DNA from: Pinus tabuliformis | Taxonomy: Eukaryota > Streptophyta > Pinopsida > Pinales > Pinaceae | Length of the DNA: 64,000 nt | NCBI GenBank assembly: GCA_031772625.1 | Contig: CM062820.1 | Coordinates: forward strand, 1,078,059,369 to 1,078,123,368 | Direction: 5' to 3' | Part shown: in pieces, positions 36,087 to 48,014 of the stretch | Layout: each line of letters opens with the position of its first letter | Numbering within the stretch: the first letter of the stretch is position 1 | Notes under the pieces: model-generated | Databases searched by the model: none | What the model saw: the letters and a program-made list of their open reading frames with translations, nothing else | Told to the model about the DNA's origin: nothing | Made by a program: the position numbers and the translations under genes

Positions 36087-37407
36087 TGTTGGTTCAATAA
36101 GATGTCTTTTTACGGGCAATCTTAATCCCTACATTAGTTATCAACCCGAGGTAAGTCTTTCTATTTCAAGAGTGTCAACACACTATGTGAAGTGAAGTTA
36201 TAGGTTATCTAATGATGAATTGTTGCAATCATTAAAGTCCAATTCTTCAATCCAATTCACACAACTCTACAAAGAAACTATCTATGAAAGGAATGCTCAC
36301 AACACCCTATGTAATTCTATACAACTTGTTCCGAAACCAATTGGAACTTGAATGCAAATGAGAATTACATGGAGAATTACTCAAATAAGCTTGAGACTAA
36401 TCACACTTTAACCAAGTAAAGCAACTATGATTATCGAATGACACTAACAACTCAAATCAATCTACATTATTAAATAGCAATAACAATCGGCAATTGAACA
36501 ACAATCAGTAAGTGAACAACAACAACTATAAAAGATTCCTAAATGATAAGCATTCTATCTTGCAATCCGTAGAAGTTACTCAGTCTTGTCTCTCAAGATC
36601 TATGATAACATTTATTCAATCTGAACAGCAATCAACCACACATTCACTCATTCTAATCAAAATGCTTACTTAAGTCTATCTCGCAGTTTCAGTATAAAGC
36701 TAAGTGAACAACGGTATAAATCAATATCACCAATCTTCAAGATAAACAAAAGAACTAATCATTAAATCAAATACAAAGACTGAATGTAAACTATAACACA
36801 AAGGAGCAGTGGAGCTTCTTGTGACTGGGCCCAGAGTCGCCAGAAGCCTCTGCTTAATAAAAACTCAGAATACAGAGATGTATCAAGCACAACCTTCTTT
36901 CATTAACTTCAAAGTAACAACTGACAGAATCACTGAATTAACATTGTTTTTACTCCAAAGAGAATAATTACATATTAAAAGTCTGAACTCTCATCTAGTT
37001 TCCTTTTGGCCTTATATAACATAAAAGGGAAACTTGGATAATAGCGAATCCTCAGGATTAGGAGATCTTGAGGATTTCATAATATAAAATCTGATCATAT
37101 CATGAAACAGGAGTACTCAAGCTGATCTTCTGCTTCCTTGTCTTCCCCAGATGCCGTGGCTTTTCCCCTTTATGGCCTCGTGCTGTCCTGCCAACTGAAC
37201 AACCTTTGCCCAATCATGTCTTTGCATATAAAGATAGCAAAGAATCTGTTTTCGTACTAAATTTTCCTATTCTACCACCAACTAGTTTCTTCCAAATTTG
37301 ACTAATACTTTCCTCATTTTATTCTATAAACAAAGATAATATTATAAGGATGAACGATAAATGAAGCATTAAGTGAAGATAAATCATACCTTTTTCTCTT
37401 CCCAACA
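36087..37407 (-). repeat. Element D 5' LTR (upstream end on minus strand)
   Basis: Bounded by TGTTGG and CCAACA on the plus strand and aligned over its length with 23127-24448. A minus-strand TATA-like GTTATATAAG lies at 37011-37020. Confidence 0.9.
37011..37020 (-). promoter_or_regulatory. TATA-like box, element D LTR
   Basis: GTTATATAAG on the minus strand, conserved at 24051-24060 in the other LTR, in the direction of the gag-pol reading frames. Confidence 0.45.
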
Positions 37408-38850
37408 AAGCCTAAGATGGGCTCTACATAGTCTCAGTGATCAAGTTCTCTCCCTGTCACTTGGAACTGTGTAATTTGCATTTACTGGGCCCTCTCTCCT
37501 AACCTGTCACTTGTCCCAGGCTTAGTTCATGGATAATAATGCATCATCTTAGACTAGGGAGTTTTCAGATTGATGTCGTCTCGTCATGAGTGAATTGTAG
37601 GAACATGTACACTATCAAGTCATGGAGAGATGATGAAGAAGGAGAAGAAGGAGGGAAGCATGCCTAAAGACTCACTTGTAGCTGAACGAACGAGTGGACC
37701 TACCAAGAGAAAGCAAAGGAACAAAAGTGTGCAACCACCTTCCAAGACTGAAGATCATTGAAGACCCCACATTCCCAAGCTATGCATAAGAGAAGAGAAA
37801 AATATCCAAGAACACATATAGCATGCAACAATAATAATGACTTGACATTTCCACATCATCAAGCCAGTCCATGTCAGTAGTGTCATGTCAAGTCATGTCA
37901 TGAGTTTCCATACGCCACATCATTATTGTGGGTCATGTATATTGTAAATCAAGTGTATTTTAAAGTGGAAGTCCAATGGACACACATGAATATGAAGAGT
38001 CATGTAATTTGAAAAGTCATAGGAAGTTGAATAGTCATGAGGGTATTCAAAGGGTCACAAGGGGCAAGCATCATCCCTTGGTTATATACCCCTTCATTAT
38101 ATGAGAAAAAGACTTTTTCATCTGGGATCCTCCTGCACGGCATTAGAGAGATAAGCTAGTTCTTTTGAGGAGCAAGGAGTGGCTCCAATGCTCCACTACT
38201 AGAGCTAGTGATGTTCATTGTATACATGTGTCTTGGAAATTTTGCTTAATATTATAAGCCCTCTGGGCCAACACATTCTTCATGCATGGATTATGGATAT
38301 TTGTAAGACTATTCTGTGAATGTTTGTAATTCATGTTTTCTTTCATCTGTGTTAAAGTAGTTGAACTATTTCGATTATTTTGGCACTTATCTTGTGAAAA
38401 TATGTTGTGAATGTTATGAATGTTGTCTCATGCTTGTGGACTATTTCACTGGATATTCTACAAACCTTTCCTTTACACATTGGTTTCATGACCGTCTCAT
38501 CTATGTGGACTATTCTGCTTGATGTTGTATGGGTACTTATTTTTTATGTGTGTCTCTACTAGGGTGGTACTACTACCTCTCTCTTAGAGGCTCAACTCTT
38601 CTCCCCTCCGTAGTGAAAGAACTTAGACACACATGCCAGTGGACACTCACCAGGAACACCCCCCTTACTATTTGAAGGTAGATTTGCATCCCTCTCTCTT
38701 GCTAATAATTAGAGCCAAGGCATATCATTGGGATACATGGCAACTGGGCCATTATACTAGATGGGGCTCTGATTCCAAATAGTGTGAGGTATAAATGGGA
38801 CTTTGTATCGGGGAGACCCCCATGGTTGACAGATTTGCAACACCATCACA
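37408..38850 (+). repeat. Element C 3' LTR, right part
   Basis: Resumes with AAGCCTAAGATGGGCTC, matching AAGCTTGAGATGCACTC in the 5' LTR (about 15,394), and ends CATCACA at 38850 followed by AGTAT and the resumed pol of element B. Confidence 0.85.
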
Positions 38851-38855
38851 AGTAT

Positions 38856-40060
38856 TAAAGGAAAAGGTCAAAGCTGAGAATGTATTATTTTTTGATGGGA
38901 TAAAAAATAAATTGTTAAGTGTTAGTCAAATGTGCGATCAGGGGCATGAACTTCAGATCAAAGAATTGCATGGTAAGAAATTTGGATACAAGGAATACTA
39001 TAATCAAGGGTAATAAAACTATAGGCAATGTCTATATCCTAGAAGGCAGCAGCGAGCATTTCCATTTGAGAAAATTTGAAGAAAGTTGGCTTTGGAACGA
39101 AATATTGGGACACCTCATCTTTTCCAAAATATACAAATCAAGCAAGAAATGAGTAGTTCGTGGCTTTCCAAACATCTCTCCACCTGAAAATAATATTAGC
39201 AAATAATGCGAATTTGGTAAGAAATCCAAAGTTCAGTTTAAAGCTAAAGAATGCACTTTAGGTAAACCCCTTGAACTTGTTCACACTAATTTATGTGGAC
39301 CTATGAGAAAGAAGTCTCCTCGTGGTGAACAATACTTCATGTTATTAATTGATGAATTTACAAGAATGTTTTGGGTTGGTTTACTAAAGTATAAAGGCAA
39401 GGCATTTGGAAATTTTTAAATGTTCAAGGCTATGGTGGAAAATGAATTGGAGTTAAAAATCAAATGTTTTAGATATGATAGAGGAGGAGACTTTATATCA
39501 GATGGATTTTTCAATTCTTGTAAGAAGCATGGCATCAAAAGGAAATTTTCCATAGCTAAAACTCCTCAACAAAATGGAGTGGAAGAAATAATGAATAGAA
39601 TAATTCAACAAATGGTGCGTGCCATGCTTTATGACACAGGAATACCTCACACCTTTTGGGGAGAAGCGGTGCATACAACTGTTGATATACTTAACAAATC
39701 CATGTTCGAGTAAACAATGATAAAACTCCATATGAACTTTGGTATGGAAAACCTGCAACTGTCAAACACTTTAGAATCTTTGGAAGCAAATGTTTTATAA
39801 ACAAAAATGATGATAAAATTGGAAAGTTTTAATATAAAGTAGATGAAGGAATACTTCTTGGATACTCTTCCAAAAGTAAAGGATATAAATGTTATATTAA
39901 GGGACTCCAAAAGATTGTTGAATGTGTATATGTTGTGATTAATGAAGCATCCGTGGGTACCAAAAGATAAGTACAATTAAAGGATGAAAAACTCCCTACT
40001 AAGATCCAAGAAGTTGTAGGAGAAGAAGAAAGAGAAGCATCAAAAGAAGGAAATGAAAAT
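38856..40060 (+). pseudogene. Element B protease end and integrase
   Basis: After element C the sequence resumes with ENVLFFDGIKNKLLSVSQMCD (the end of copia protease), then a GAG-pre-integrase-like part (39090-39150, ILGHLIF) and an integrase core with HTNLCGPM, LLIDEFTRMFWV, FRYDRGGDFIS and TPQQNGVEE. These are the catalytic-core landmarks of copia integrase, which inserts the cDNA. The domain order and spacing fit copia; the frames are broken. Confidence 0.75.
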
Positions 40061-40179
40061 GCAGGTATGTCAAAAAAGACTCCATCAAGGTATGTTCAAA
40101 AAAATCATCTTGAATCTCAAATTCTAGGTGATAAAGAAGCAGGAATACAAACTAGAAGAACATTTGTTGGATCATCTAG

Positions 40180-41165
40180 TCACTTAGCCTTATTATCCAC
40201 AATTGAACCTCAAAATGTGAATCAAGCAAACAAAGATGAATGTTGGGTTAAGGCAATGAATGAATAACTTGATCAAATAGAAAAGAACCATACATGGGAA
40301 CTAGTACCAAGGACTCATAATAAAAATGTAAATGGGATAAAATGGGTGTTTAAAAACGAACTTGATGAAAATGGAAAAGTAATATGAAACAAAGTAAGAC
40401 TTATATAAGAATTTTACATTGAACAACTTGAAGGATTCATACATGGCAATGATATTATCTTGCTTGGAAACTTAAGAAGGCATTATAAGGACTAAAATAG
40501 GCTCCTTCTGCATGGTATTATCATATTGACCGATATCTTCAACAACATGGATTTAAGAAAGGATATGCAGATAACAATATTTATATCAAATATGACAATG
40601 ACAAACTTTTGGTAGTAGTGGTTTATGTTGATGACATCATATTGAGAAGCAATGTTGAATCTATGAGTCAAGCAAGGAAAATTTTAGGGGCTAATATTCC
40701 ATGTTTTTTCCAAAAAAGGATTCGCCAATTTCCATTTTTCTAAAAATGAATTCACCCAAATTTTATAGTATAAAATTATTTTACCTTAAAAATCGCCAAT
40801 ATTATATATTGTATAATATAAAATAATTAGAAATCTAAACATTTTTACAAAATTATCATCAAACATTTTAAAATTTGGATATTAGGGACTAGTAAGATTC
40901 GCCAAGGTTGCTAAACTTTAAGATAAACTTCCATCCTTAAAATTTTCCATGGAGTCAAAGATTTTCTTTAGACTATTCTTTATGACAACACTAGTGCAAT
41001 AAGTATTTCTAAAAATCCTTTTATGCACTCAAAAACTAAACACATCCCAATCAAATACCAATTTCTTAGAGAGAAAGTTATAGAACAAAAAGTCAAGCTG
41101 GAATATATTCCTTCAAAGGAAAAAGTTGCAAATTTATTCACCAAACATCTTCCACGTACTTGAGT
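40180..41165 (+). pseudogene. Element B reverse transcriptase and RNase H remains
   Basis: RT landmarks are recognisable in patches: WVKAMNE, HTWELVPR, GIKWVFKNELDENGK and the catalytic-loop region with VVYVDDIIL near 40615. The tail of RNase H (NTSAISISKNPFMHSKTKHIPIKYQFLRE, and PSKEKVANLFTKHLPR) lies at about 40985-41165. An AT-rich patch at about 40690-40935 does not read as pol. The region is decayed. Confidence 0.7.
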
Positions 41166-41248
41166 ATCTTAGACATAAGTTAGGAATGATTCTTTCCTCT
41201 TCACTCTATTAATTTCTCTAACATATTATGGATAGACATGACATGTTC

Positions 41249-42530
41249 AGGGGGAGTTGTGGCTATGAAAATAAGTATTTTACATTATATATGAAGTTCT
41301 TATGAATGACAGTTGCATATGCACATGGTTTTTGACTTAGATAATCACGTATGGTTTCTTGTGGTGATAAATGAATGGCACAAATTTAGGGGGAGCTTCT
41401 CATATGTTTCCATCAATTCATTATTGTATTTTTGGTTCTGACATTGGTTTGTTGTAGTTTGTTGGTGATGCCCTTATGCTGCTTAGGGTATTGGCTCATG
41501 ATGAATGTTGAGTTGTTGCAAAGTCTTATTAATATTGTTGATATGTCTCTTTGATTGGTGAGAAAGATATGATGTGATCAGAATTGATGATGAAGAGTTG
41601 GCATAGGTTTAGGGGGAGCATAATCTACGCTACTAATGGATATTATTTGCATTATGGTTTCTTGAGCACTCCTTGTTGCAGTATGTTGACTATGATGAGT
41701 TCATATCATTGTTGGTGATCTGGATATAGGGTTATTGATGCTGTCACCACTGAAAAAAATATATGTTGTGATTATTATCTCATGGATGAGTGGATTTCAT
41801 GTGATGGAGTTATAGATGGTGCTTTATTATTGTTTCAACTATTGCTTGGTATTGCTTATTTGGACTCATGTTGATCTTAAGAATGGTCATGTTGATGTTA
41901 TTTTATTATTTTATGTTGCTATTGTTAGATGATTATGTTGCAGATGCTTATTTGGAGCATGAGGGTTGCTGATGAGTATCATGGTTCTGATACACAAGAT
42001 AATTCACTATTGAAATCCTTGTTTATGGATAAGATGTTGCATACCACATAGATTATTTCTCATGAATGTAATGTATGTCTCTTGATGTAAAGGTCATGAA
42101 AATACCCATGTTGTAATCATTGTAAAATTCAATCATACATGGGCTATTGGAATTGAATCAAGTCATGTATGTAATCCAATTATTTTGGGTGATTGATGTA
42201 AAATTTAGGTCAAATGTGTAACACCATTATGTTGGGAGATTTAGCATAGAGTCATTGGTATAGGATAAGTCATGTATTTGAGTCCTACAGCCTTGTACTC
42301 TATTTCATATCTTTATAAGTTCCATCATATGCTCAGGGGGAGCATGGTTAGTATGCAAATTTCATCGTTCATATAAACATATCTGACTTACAATAATGAG
42401 CACTAAAAAGGATGTACTTAATTTAGCCTAGTTCCCCTTTTCCCTTGATGTCAAAGGGGGAGATAAGTCTTTGTGTTTGCAGGTAGTTTCCAAACAATGA
42501 AAGTAATGGCCATCAAGTCCAAAGGGGAGA
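41249..42530 (+). other. Element B 3' non-coding region with multiplied polypurine tracts
   Basis: AGGGGGAG occurs at 41249-41256, 41388-41395, 41611-41618, 42335-42342 and 42455-42462. The tract AAAGGGGAGA (42521-42530) abuts the 3' LTR. Multiplied purine tracts before the 3' LTR are a known Sirevirus hallmark. No coding frame is seen here. Confidence 0.8.
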
Positions 42531-42531
42531 T

Positions 42532-44650
42532 TGTTGGCATTATGGCTAATGTATTGTCCTTGATGGAAACCTATTTGATAATTATGTCCTTGATGTGAAC
42601 TTGGTTATAATATAATGTTTATGGAACTAAGGCAGATAACATGAATATTGGTACATATATTACAAAAGATATGGAAGAGAATTAGCAACTCAGTCACAAG
42701 ATTCATGAAAAATGTGAAGTTTGAGAAGTATACACGGTTCCTGTGAAGAAGATTCAAGTACATACGCAACTCCTATGAACAAAAGTCACATACATAATCC
42801 AAACCATGGAAAAATGGATACCAAGGTCCATTACCATGGTAATTGCCCATATTGTGTGTCGACAACATCTATTTGATCTTGTCTACAATTTCTAACAAAT
42901 TTAGTAAAGGATTTTCCTATGGTATTGGCAAAGGATAAAAGCTATATAAGGAGATAGGGATTAAGGAGCTAAATGTGCAGTGAAATAGATAATTTAGGTA
43001 TGATCTTATTTGATACAAGTGTGCACCATGGAGCAATGAGAAGACTCATATCTGATAGATTTGAAAGTGTATTGAAGACTACTGTATATACTTGATTAAT
43101 CTATTTATGTTTGTTAGATAGATAGCTATGGTGATGGTATGATATGAATTTGTTTACAATGACTTTAACAGTATGTGTGTCGAGATTTGGATTTGCAATA
43201 AAGTTTTTATTAAATAGTTTAAGATCTATATGTAAGTTTTATTCAAGGTTGTCGTGTAGATATGAGAATATGGTTCAACAATTTCACGTATAAACTTTGT
43301 GATGATTTATTCTGTATGTTGAAATTTATATGTAGGTGTTATACATACACATAACGATTCTATGTAAATCACATATATGTATTAGGGTTTACAATGGCTG
43401 CTTGATGCTGACAATTGATGATGTCTGTTCTATTTGCTACTGTTTGTCAATGATGTCTCTATCATGATGTTCTTTGTTTGTCAATGTTGATTGGGTTGAT
43501 TTGGTTGAAGATTGGAATATTGGTTCATGATGATGCTACAAAATGTTGATATTGGCATATCTGTGATTAGTTTGTACAATGATTCAATATGTTAGTAATT
43601 GAGTGGGTGATGCAGTGATTCAGTTTCAGCACTCAATGAATTGAGATCTGTACACAAGTGTTATACATAGTAAGCGTGTATATACGTGGGTATACTTTAA
43701 AACAATCACATATACATTATGAATTTAATATTGATCAAAGTTTGTAGTGGCTATAAATTATTTCATGATGACTGTCTGGTATCCAATAGTGTCATTAATC
43801 AGTGAATAGTTGAATTATTGACATATGATAGCATTATTTGGTATTGCATTAATTTGATCTCATTTCATTAGTTGAGATTGAGTTCAGTGATTGGTTTGCT
43901 TCAGTATTCAATGGCTTGATCTTTCAGCAATTTAGTTGTTTTATAGTGCTTCAATGATTCATATTTTGTAACTCAGTATTTTAGTTTTGGCTTATTGTTG
44001 GTATGGGTCCAGTTTGAAAATTTGATGAAAGGTGGCCTGCATGTTTTGATGATTGATTGACAGATGCATCCAATGTGAAATATTATGAAACATGGCCCAT
44101 AAGTTGTTGAGGGTTATAACCTTTAGTGAGGGGGTAGGATCTCCATTTTGGTAGGAGCTGGTAAATGAGATTAGGGGGTTGTAGCTCCCTTCCAATAGGT
44201 GCCAGAGAACAAGTGGAGGTTGTATCCTTCAATAGGTGGGTGCCTATGTGATGGTAAGAGTTTGTTCCAGTACAATATGTAATGAAGATTTTGTTTATAT
44301 AATAAGAAAGAAGACAAAGACGACATAATGGTGGTTTTCCACCTAAAATACGGTGTTCATATGTGTTGATGTGTTTCTTCTGTGTTGTGATTTATCTGTT
44401 CTTTACTGCATACTATATGAATAATGAACTAATAATGCAATGATTAAGTTAAACATCCAATGGAAGTTCTAAAAAAATAAGTAATCTAATTTTCATTCAC
44501 TAAAGTCACGTACACACGTGGGTTGCATGAATAACAATAGCATACATAATTCTAAATGTGAAATTGGAAGTTAAAGTGAATTAGAAATAATGATTCATCC
44601 CTCTCCCCCCCCCCCCCCCCCCCCCCCCCACCTTAGTATTTTTTCTAACA
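42532..44650 (+). repeat. Element B 3' LTR
   Basis: Begins TGTTGGCATTATGG and ends TTCTAACA, and aligns with 8990-11054. It contains a 25-C homopolymer (44605-44629) where the 5' LTR has a short interrupted C run. It is flanked on its right by AGAAG. Confidence 0.87.
44605..44629 (+). repeat. Poly(C) tract of 25
   Basis: An uninterrupted C run near the end of the element B 3' LTR. The matching place in the 5' LTR (about 11022-11037) reads as two short C runs, so the run expanded after insertion or its length is uncertain in the assembly. Confidence 0.85.
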
Positions 44651-45185
44651 AGAAGAAGCTCCAATAATGTTTCACCATACAAGTCGTGCCTATAATCCAA
44701 GAAGGGAAAATCAAAGAAATTCCATCATTACTACCATTTGATCTAAATGAGGACTCCAAAAATATACTTATATTCAAGGAATGGGCTTTTCATGTGAATC
44801 ATGTTGAGAAAGTGACCAAATATATTAGCAAGCAAGGGAGAATGTGGGGTACTCATTTGACCCGACTATAGACTTGGAAAACAACAAAAACATATTTTGT
44901 CGAAAGGTTGGAGGTCGTAAGTTATTAGGACAAGCAAATATCCCAACATTCAAGCCTGGAAAATATCATATTCATATATAAAACTACGATTTAGAATGAC
45001 AAAGAATTGGATATAGGGATGAAAGGGTATGACCTCATATGTTTCCTAGCACTTTTTACAATTTGCCTAGTAAATGGAATAAATTGGAGGAAACATGTGG
45101 TCAATTGTTAAAATGGAAATAATTAAAACATAATTTTATTAAAGACTTCTAATTTCGTCTAGAGGATCGAAACTGATCGAGATAG
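44651..45185. other. Unassigned DNA between elements B and E
   Basis: A 61-residue plus-strand frame (44686-44871; IIQEGKIKEIPSLLPFDLN) and NIPTFKPGKYHIHI near 44950 look protein-like, but I recognise no family. It may belong to the same old element as 51955-53767, since element E separates the two. Confidence 0.3.
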
Positions 45186-45815
45186 TGTTGGGTGTGGAGC
45201 ATGATTATTTAGAGGTCTTTGTTTCAGCCGGATGTATACCACAGGAAGTTTGTACACCCCTCCAAACAGGGGGTACGGGGGGGACTTGTCCCCCTCGCGG
45301 GGGTTCGGGGGGGCCAATCTCCCCCGGCTGGGGGGTCCGGGGGCCAGCGGTCCCCCGGTGGGGGTTTCGGGGGCAGCGCCCCCGAAGCTAAAAACAGATG
45401 TAAAATTGCCTTGTAAAAGTATAGTAATTTCTAATCAATCTAGGTCGTTCATTAGGCAGATGATCTGACAGTAGAACTTATGTTTAGGTTAGGGTTTTTT
45501 CCCTAGAAGGCGACCCCTCTCTATGTATGAGGGCATTGTATTGAGGCTGTGTAATGGATGTGTATTCTCCGAGCGAGAAACAGAGAGGTGAGACTGTGAG
45601 AGAAAAACAGAGGATATTACTATGGATTTGCTGTAGGTTGTGTCTCTTCATTTTGGTGGATAATAGAAAGGAAGGACTGGCTATTCAGGGTGGACATAGC
45701 CCAAACTAGGTGAACCACGTATATCTGTGTCTCTCTGGTTTTATGCCTTTTCTGTGTTTATATTTGTGCAATATTCTATGTGTTCCATTGCTCTATAATA
45801 TATAATTTTCTAACA
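45186..45815 (+). repeat. Element E 5' LTR
   Basis: Starts TGTTGGGTGTGGAGC and ends TTCTAACA. 45256-45387 holds alternating G and C runs. Just inside, TAGTATCAAAG (45818 on) is a weak match to an initiator-Met primer site. Confidence 0.88.
45256..45387. repeat. G-run/C-run tract in element E LTR
   Basis: Many runs of five to seven G alternate with runs of five C (words such as GGGGGTTCGGGGG and GGTCCCCCGGTGGGGG). The tract can form stacked hairpins and possible G-quadruplexes. The equivalent stretch in the 3' LTR is 51390-51522. The small open frames over it are artefacts of composition. Confidence 0.8.
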
Positions 45816-45890
45816 ACTAGTATCAAAGTCGAAGGTCTATTTGGCTGATAAACTCGTAGGAAAGAAGGGTTCCTCATTTGAGTGGGAGCA

Positions 45891-46690
45891 ATGGTGGAAG
45901 ATGGTAAGTTTAGGGTCAAGAAATTTAATGGCCAAAACTTCTCGCTGTGGAAGATGCAGATGGAATATTATCTGTATCAGAAAGATCTGTACCTACCATT
46001 GGGAGGAAAAACAAAGATGTCAATGGGTATGACAGAAGAAGAATGGAACCTTCTCGATAGAAAGGCACTCAGAACAGTATGGTTATGCCTTGCAGCGTCG
46101 GTTGCCTTCAACATTTCGAAGGAAACAATGACAAAGGGTTTGTTTAAGGCGTTGGCGAAACTATATGAAAAACCCTCGACCTCAAACAAGGTATTTCTTA
46201 TGAAACGGTTATTTAATATGAAGATGTCGGAAGGTGGATCTGTTGCAAACCATTTAAATGATTTTAATACTGTTACAAGTCAATTAAGTTCTATAGGGGT
46301 AAACTTTGATGATGAAGTTAGAGCTTTGTTACTCTTATGCTCATTACTAGAAAGTTTGAATGGTTTAATAATGGCCATTAGTAACTTTGTTTCTCGATCT
46401 AGTACTTTAAAGTTTGATGATGTTGTCGGTGCTTTTCTTAGCAAGGAAATGCAACGGAAAAGCTTCGGTGAGACATCGGGTAATGCTTTGAGTGCAGAGT
46501 CTAGGGGAAGAAAAATGGAAAGAGGAAAGAGCTCAGGATATCGCAGTAAATCAAGGGAACGCAGATCCAAGTCCAGATCGGGGATAGTGTGCTGGAAATG
46601 CGGAAAAGAAAGGACACCTAAAGAAAGACTGTAGATCGCGGAAGGGAAAAGAAGGAGATGCATAACAAGAAAACAATCATGAAGCAAATG
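45891..46690 (+). pseudogene. Element E gag
   Basis: Start chosen at the ATG at 45891 (MVEDGKFRVKKFNGQNFSLW), the usual copia gag opening 'KFNG.NF..W...M'. UBN2-type capsid follows (GLFKALAKLYEKPSTSNKVF, LMKRLFNMKMSEGGSVANHL), then an Arg/Ser-rich stretch (SKSRERRSKSRSG) and the start of a zinc knuckle (CWKCGK near 46590). The long open frame (250 residues from 45882) shows good preservation. It forms the particle core. Confidence 0.85.
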
Positions 46691-46734
46691 TGACAGGTGA
46701 GGTGTTAAAAGATGCTTTGATTCTTTCTTTCAAA

Positions 46735-47215
46735 AATATTACTGATTCCTAGGTGGTAGATTTAGGGGCCTCATTCCATGCCACACCTGATAAGAAATAT
46801 TTTCATGATTATGTTCAAGGAGATTTTGGGAAAGTCCGTTTCGGTGATGATAAACCCTGTAAAATTGTTGGAATGGGTAAGGTTCTTGTAAAACAGCAGA
46901 ATGGAAACCAATGGCTACTAAAGGAGGTAAGGCATGTTCTAGATCTAAAGAAACATCTGATTTCAGCAGGGCAGTTAGGCGGTGAAGGTTGTGTGACAAC
47001 TTTCATAGATAAAGCTTGGAAGGTCACCAAAGAAGCCCTAGTAATAGCAAAAGGCGAAAAGGTTGGTACATTGTATTTATGCAATGGTATTTCTAACTCT
47101 GTTAATGCTTTAACTTCCAAAGGAGAAGATGCAACATTATGGCATCATAGGCTCGGACACATGAGTGAGAAGGGGATGAAGATTCTTCACTCAAAGAATT
47201 TGTTGCTGGTTTGAA
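46735..47215 (+). pseudogene. Element E protease and GAG-pre-integrase
   Basis: A 153-residue open stretch (46753-47214) has the retropepsin neighbourhood with ASFHATPDKKYFHDYVQGDF, the conserved KIVGMGKV and RHVLDLKKHLISAGQL, and then the GAG-pre-integrase motif ATLWHHRLGHMSEKGMKIL. Confidence 0.85.
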
Positions 47216-48014
47216 GAATGTTGATTTGGACTTCTGTGAGAATTGCATTCATGGAAAACAGAAGAGAGTCAGATTTCTCAGAATTGGGAAAGAAAAGAAG
47301 AGCGAAAAATTAGAGCTTGTGCATACAGATGTATGGGGACCTGCTCAAGTATCATCTCTCAGTGGCTCTCATTATTATGCTACTTTTATTGATGATGAAA
47401 CTAGAAAAACTTGGATTTATCGTATTAAGAATAAATCTGATGTATTTGATACTTTCAAGAAATGGTAATCTTTGGTTGAGATTGAGACAGGAAAGAAATT
47501 GAAGTGCCTAAGATTAGACAATGGAGGAGAATATTGCAGCAAAGAGTTTGATAGGTACTGTTCAGAGCATGGAATTCACAGAGAGAAGACAGTTCTAAGA
47601 ATACCACAAGAAAATGGTGTGTCAGAAAGGATGAACAAAACAATCATGGAGCGTGCAAGGTGCATGAGATTGCATGCAGGATTACCTTTACAGTTTTGGG
47701 AAGATGTTGTAGATACTATTGTTTATCTAATAAACAGAGGGCCTTCAAGTTCCTTGGATGGTGGTATTCCAGAGGAAGCATGGATAGGTAAAAAGGTAAA
47801 CTACTCCTTTTTAAAGCCTTTTGGTTGTGAGGCCTTTGTCCATATTAATAAAGAAAATAGAACAAATCTTGAGGCAAAGTCAAAGAAATGTACCTTTATT
47901 GGATATTGTGTTAATGATTTTGGTTATCACTTATATGATTACGAAAATCACAAAATCATTAGAAGCATAGATGTAATATTCAATGAAAAGGTCTTGTATA
48001 AGAACCAGTTGTAG
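47211..48014 (+). pseudogene. Element E integrase
   Basis: Zinc-finger C..C half (CENCIHGKQKRVRF), core start LELVHTDVWGPA, FIDDETRKTWIY (47211-47468), and then, in the stretch 47472-48014, LRLDNGGEYCSKEFDRYC, PQENGVSERMNKTIMERARC and the late part PFGCEAFVHI...CTFIGY. These are the copia integrase D, D and E regions in order. Confidence 0.87.

Larger units (their letters stand above)
23127..37407 (-). mobile_element. Element D: Ty3/gypsy, Tat/Athila-like, with post-pol ORF and tandem array
   Basis: 14,281 bp with LTRs of 1,322 and 1,321 bp (TGTTGG...CCAACA), inserted in minus orientation in the element C 3' LTR with a 4/5 target duplication (AAGCA/AAGCC). Reading the minus strand the order is 5' LTR, Asp-type primer site, gag, protease, RT, RNase H, integrase, a non-coding stretch with a 63-bp tandem array, an extra ORF and the 3' LTR. 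No chromodomain is seen after integrase. The first ~205 LTR bases differ at about eight positions (near 4%), so it is the youngest layer of the B-C-D nest. Coding parts are broken in a number of places. Confidence 0.88.
13116..38850 (+). mobile_element. Element C: gag-only LTR element with 3.7-kb LTRs (TR-GAG/LARD-like), containing D
   Basis: TGTTGTAG...CA LTRs are flanked by GGTAT (13111-13115) and AGTAT (38851-38855). Without element D it is about 11.4 kb, of which two thirds is LTR. The roughly 3.9-kb interior holds a gypsy-type gag and a long acidic post-gag region in the same direction, and no protease, RT or integrase is seen. It therefore looks like a non-autonomous element that supplied its own gag and borrowed pol. 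It sits in the protease region of element B and is interrupted in its 3' LTR by D. Its reading frames are broken. Confidence 0.82.
8990..44650 (+). mobile_element. Element B: Sirevirus-like Ty1/copia, containing C and D
   Basis: TG...CA LTRs of 2,065 and 2,119 bp are flanked by GGAAG (8985-8989) and AGAAG (44651-44655), a 4/5 target duplication. Removing the inserted C leaves about 9.9 kb, normal for a Sirevirus. Supporting features are the long gag with two zinc knuckles and a coiled-coil-rich middle, a tRNA-iMet-type primer site, copia domain order (PR, INT, RT, RH) and repeated purine tracts before the 3' LTR. The coding parts are broken in many places. Its LTRs look clearly more diverged than those of D and TRIM-2, so it is the oldest layer of the nest. 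Confidence 0.85.

Noticed and set aside
45185-45468. Three overlapping Gly/Pro-rich small open frames (and 51264-51606)
   Set aside because: All lie over the G-run/C-run tract of element E LTRs; the open frames follow from composition.
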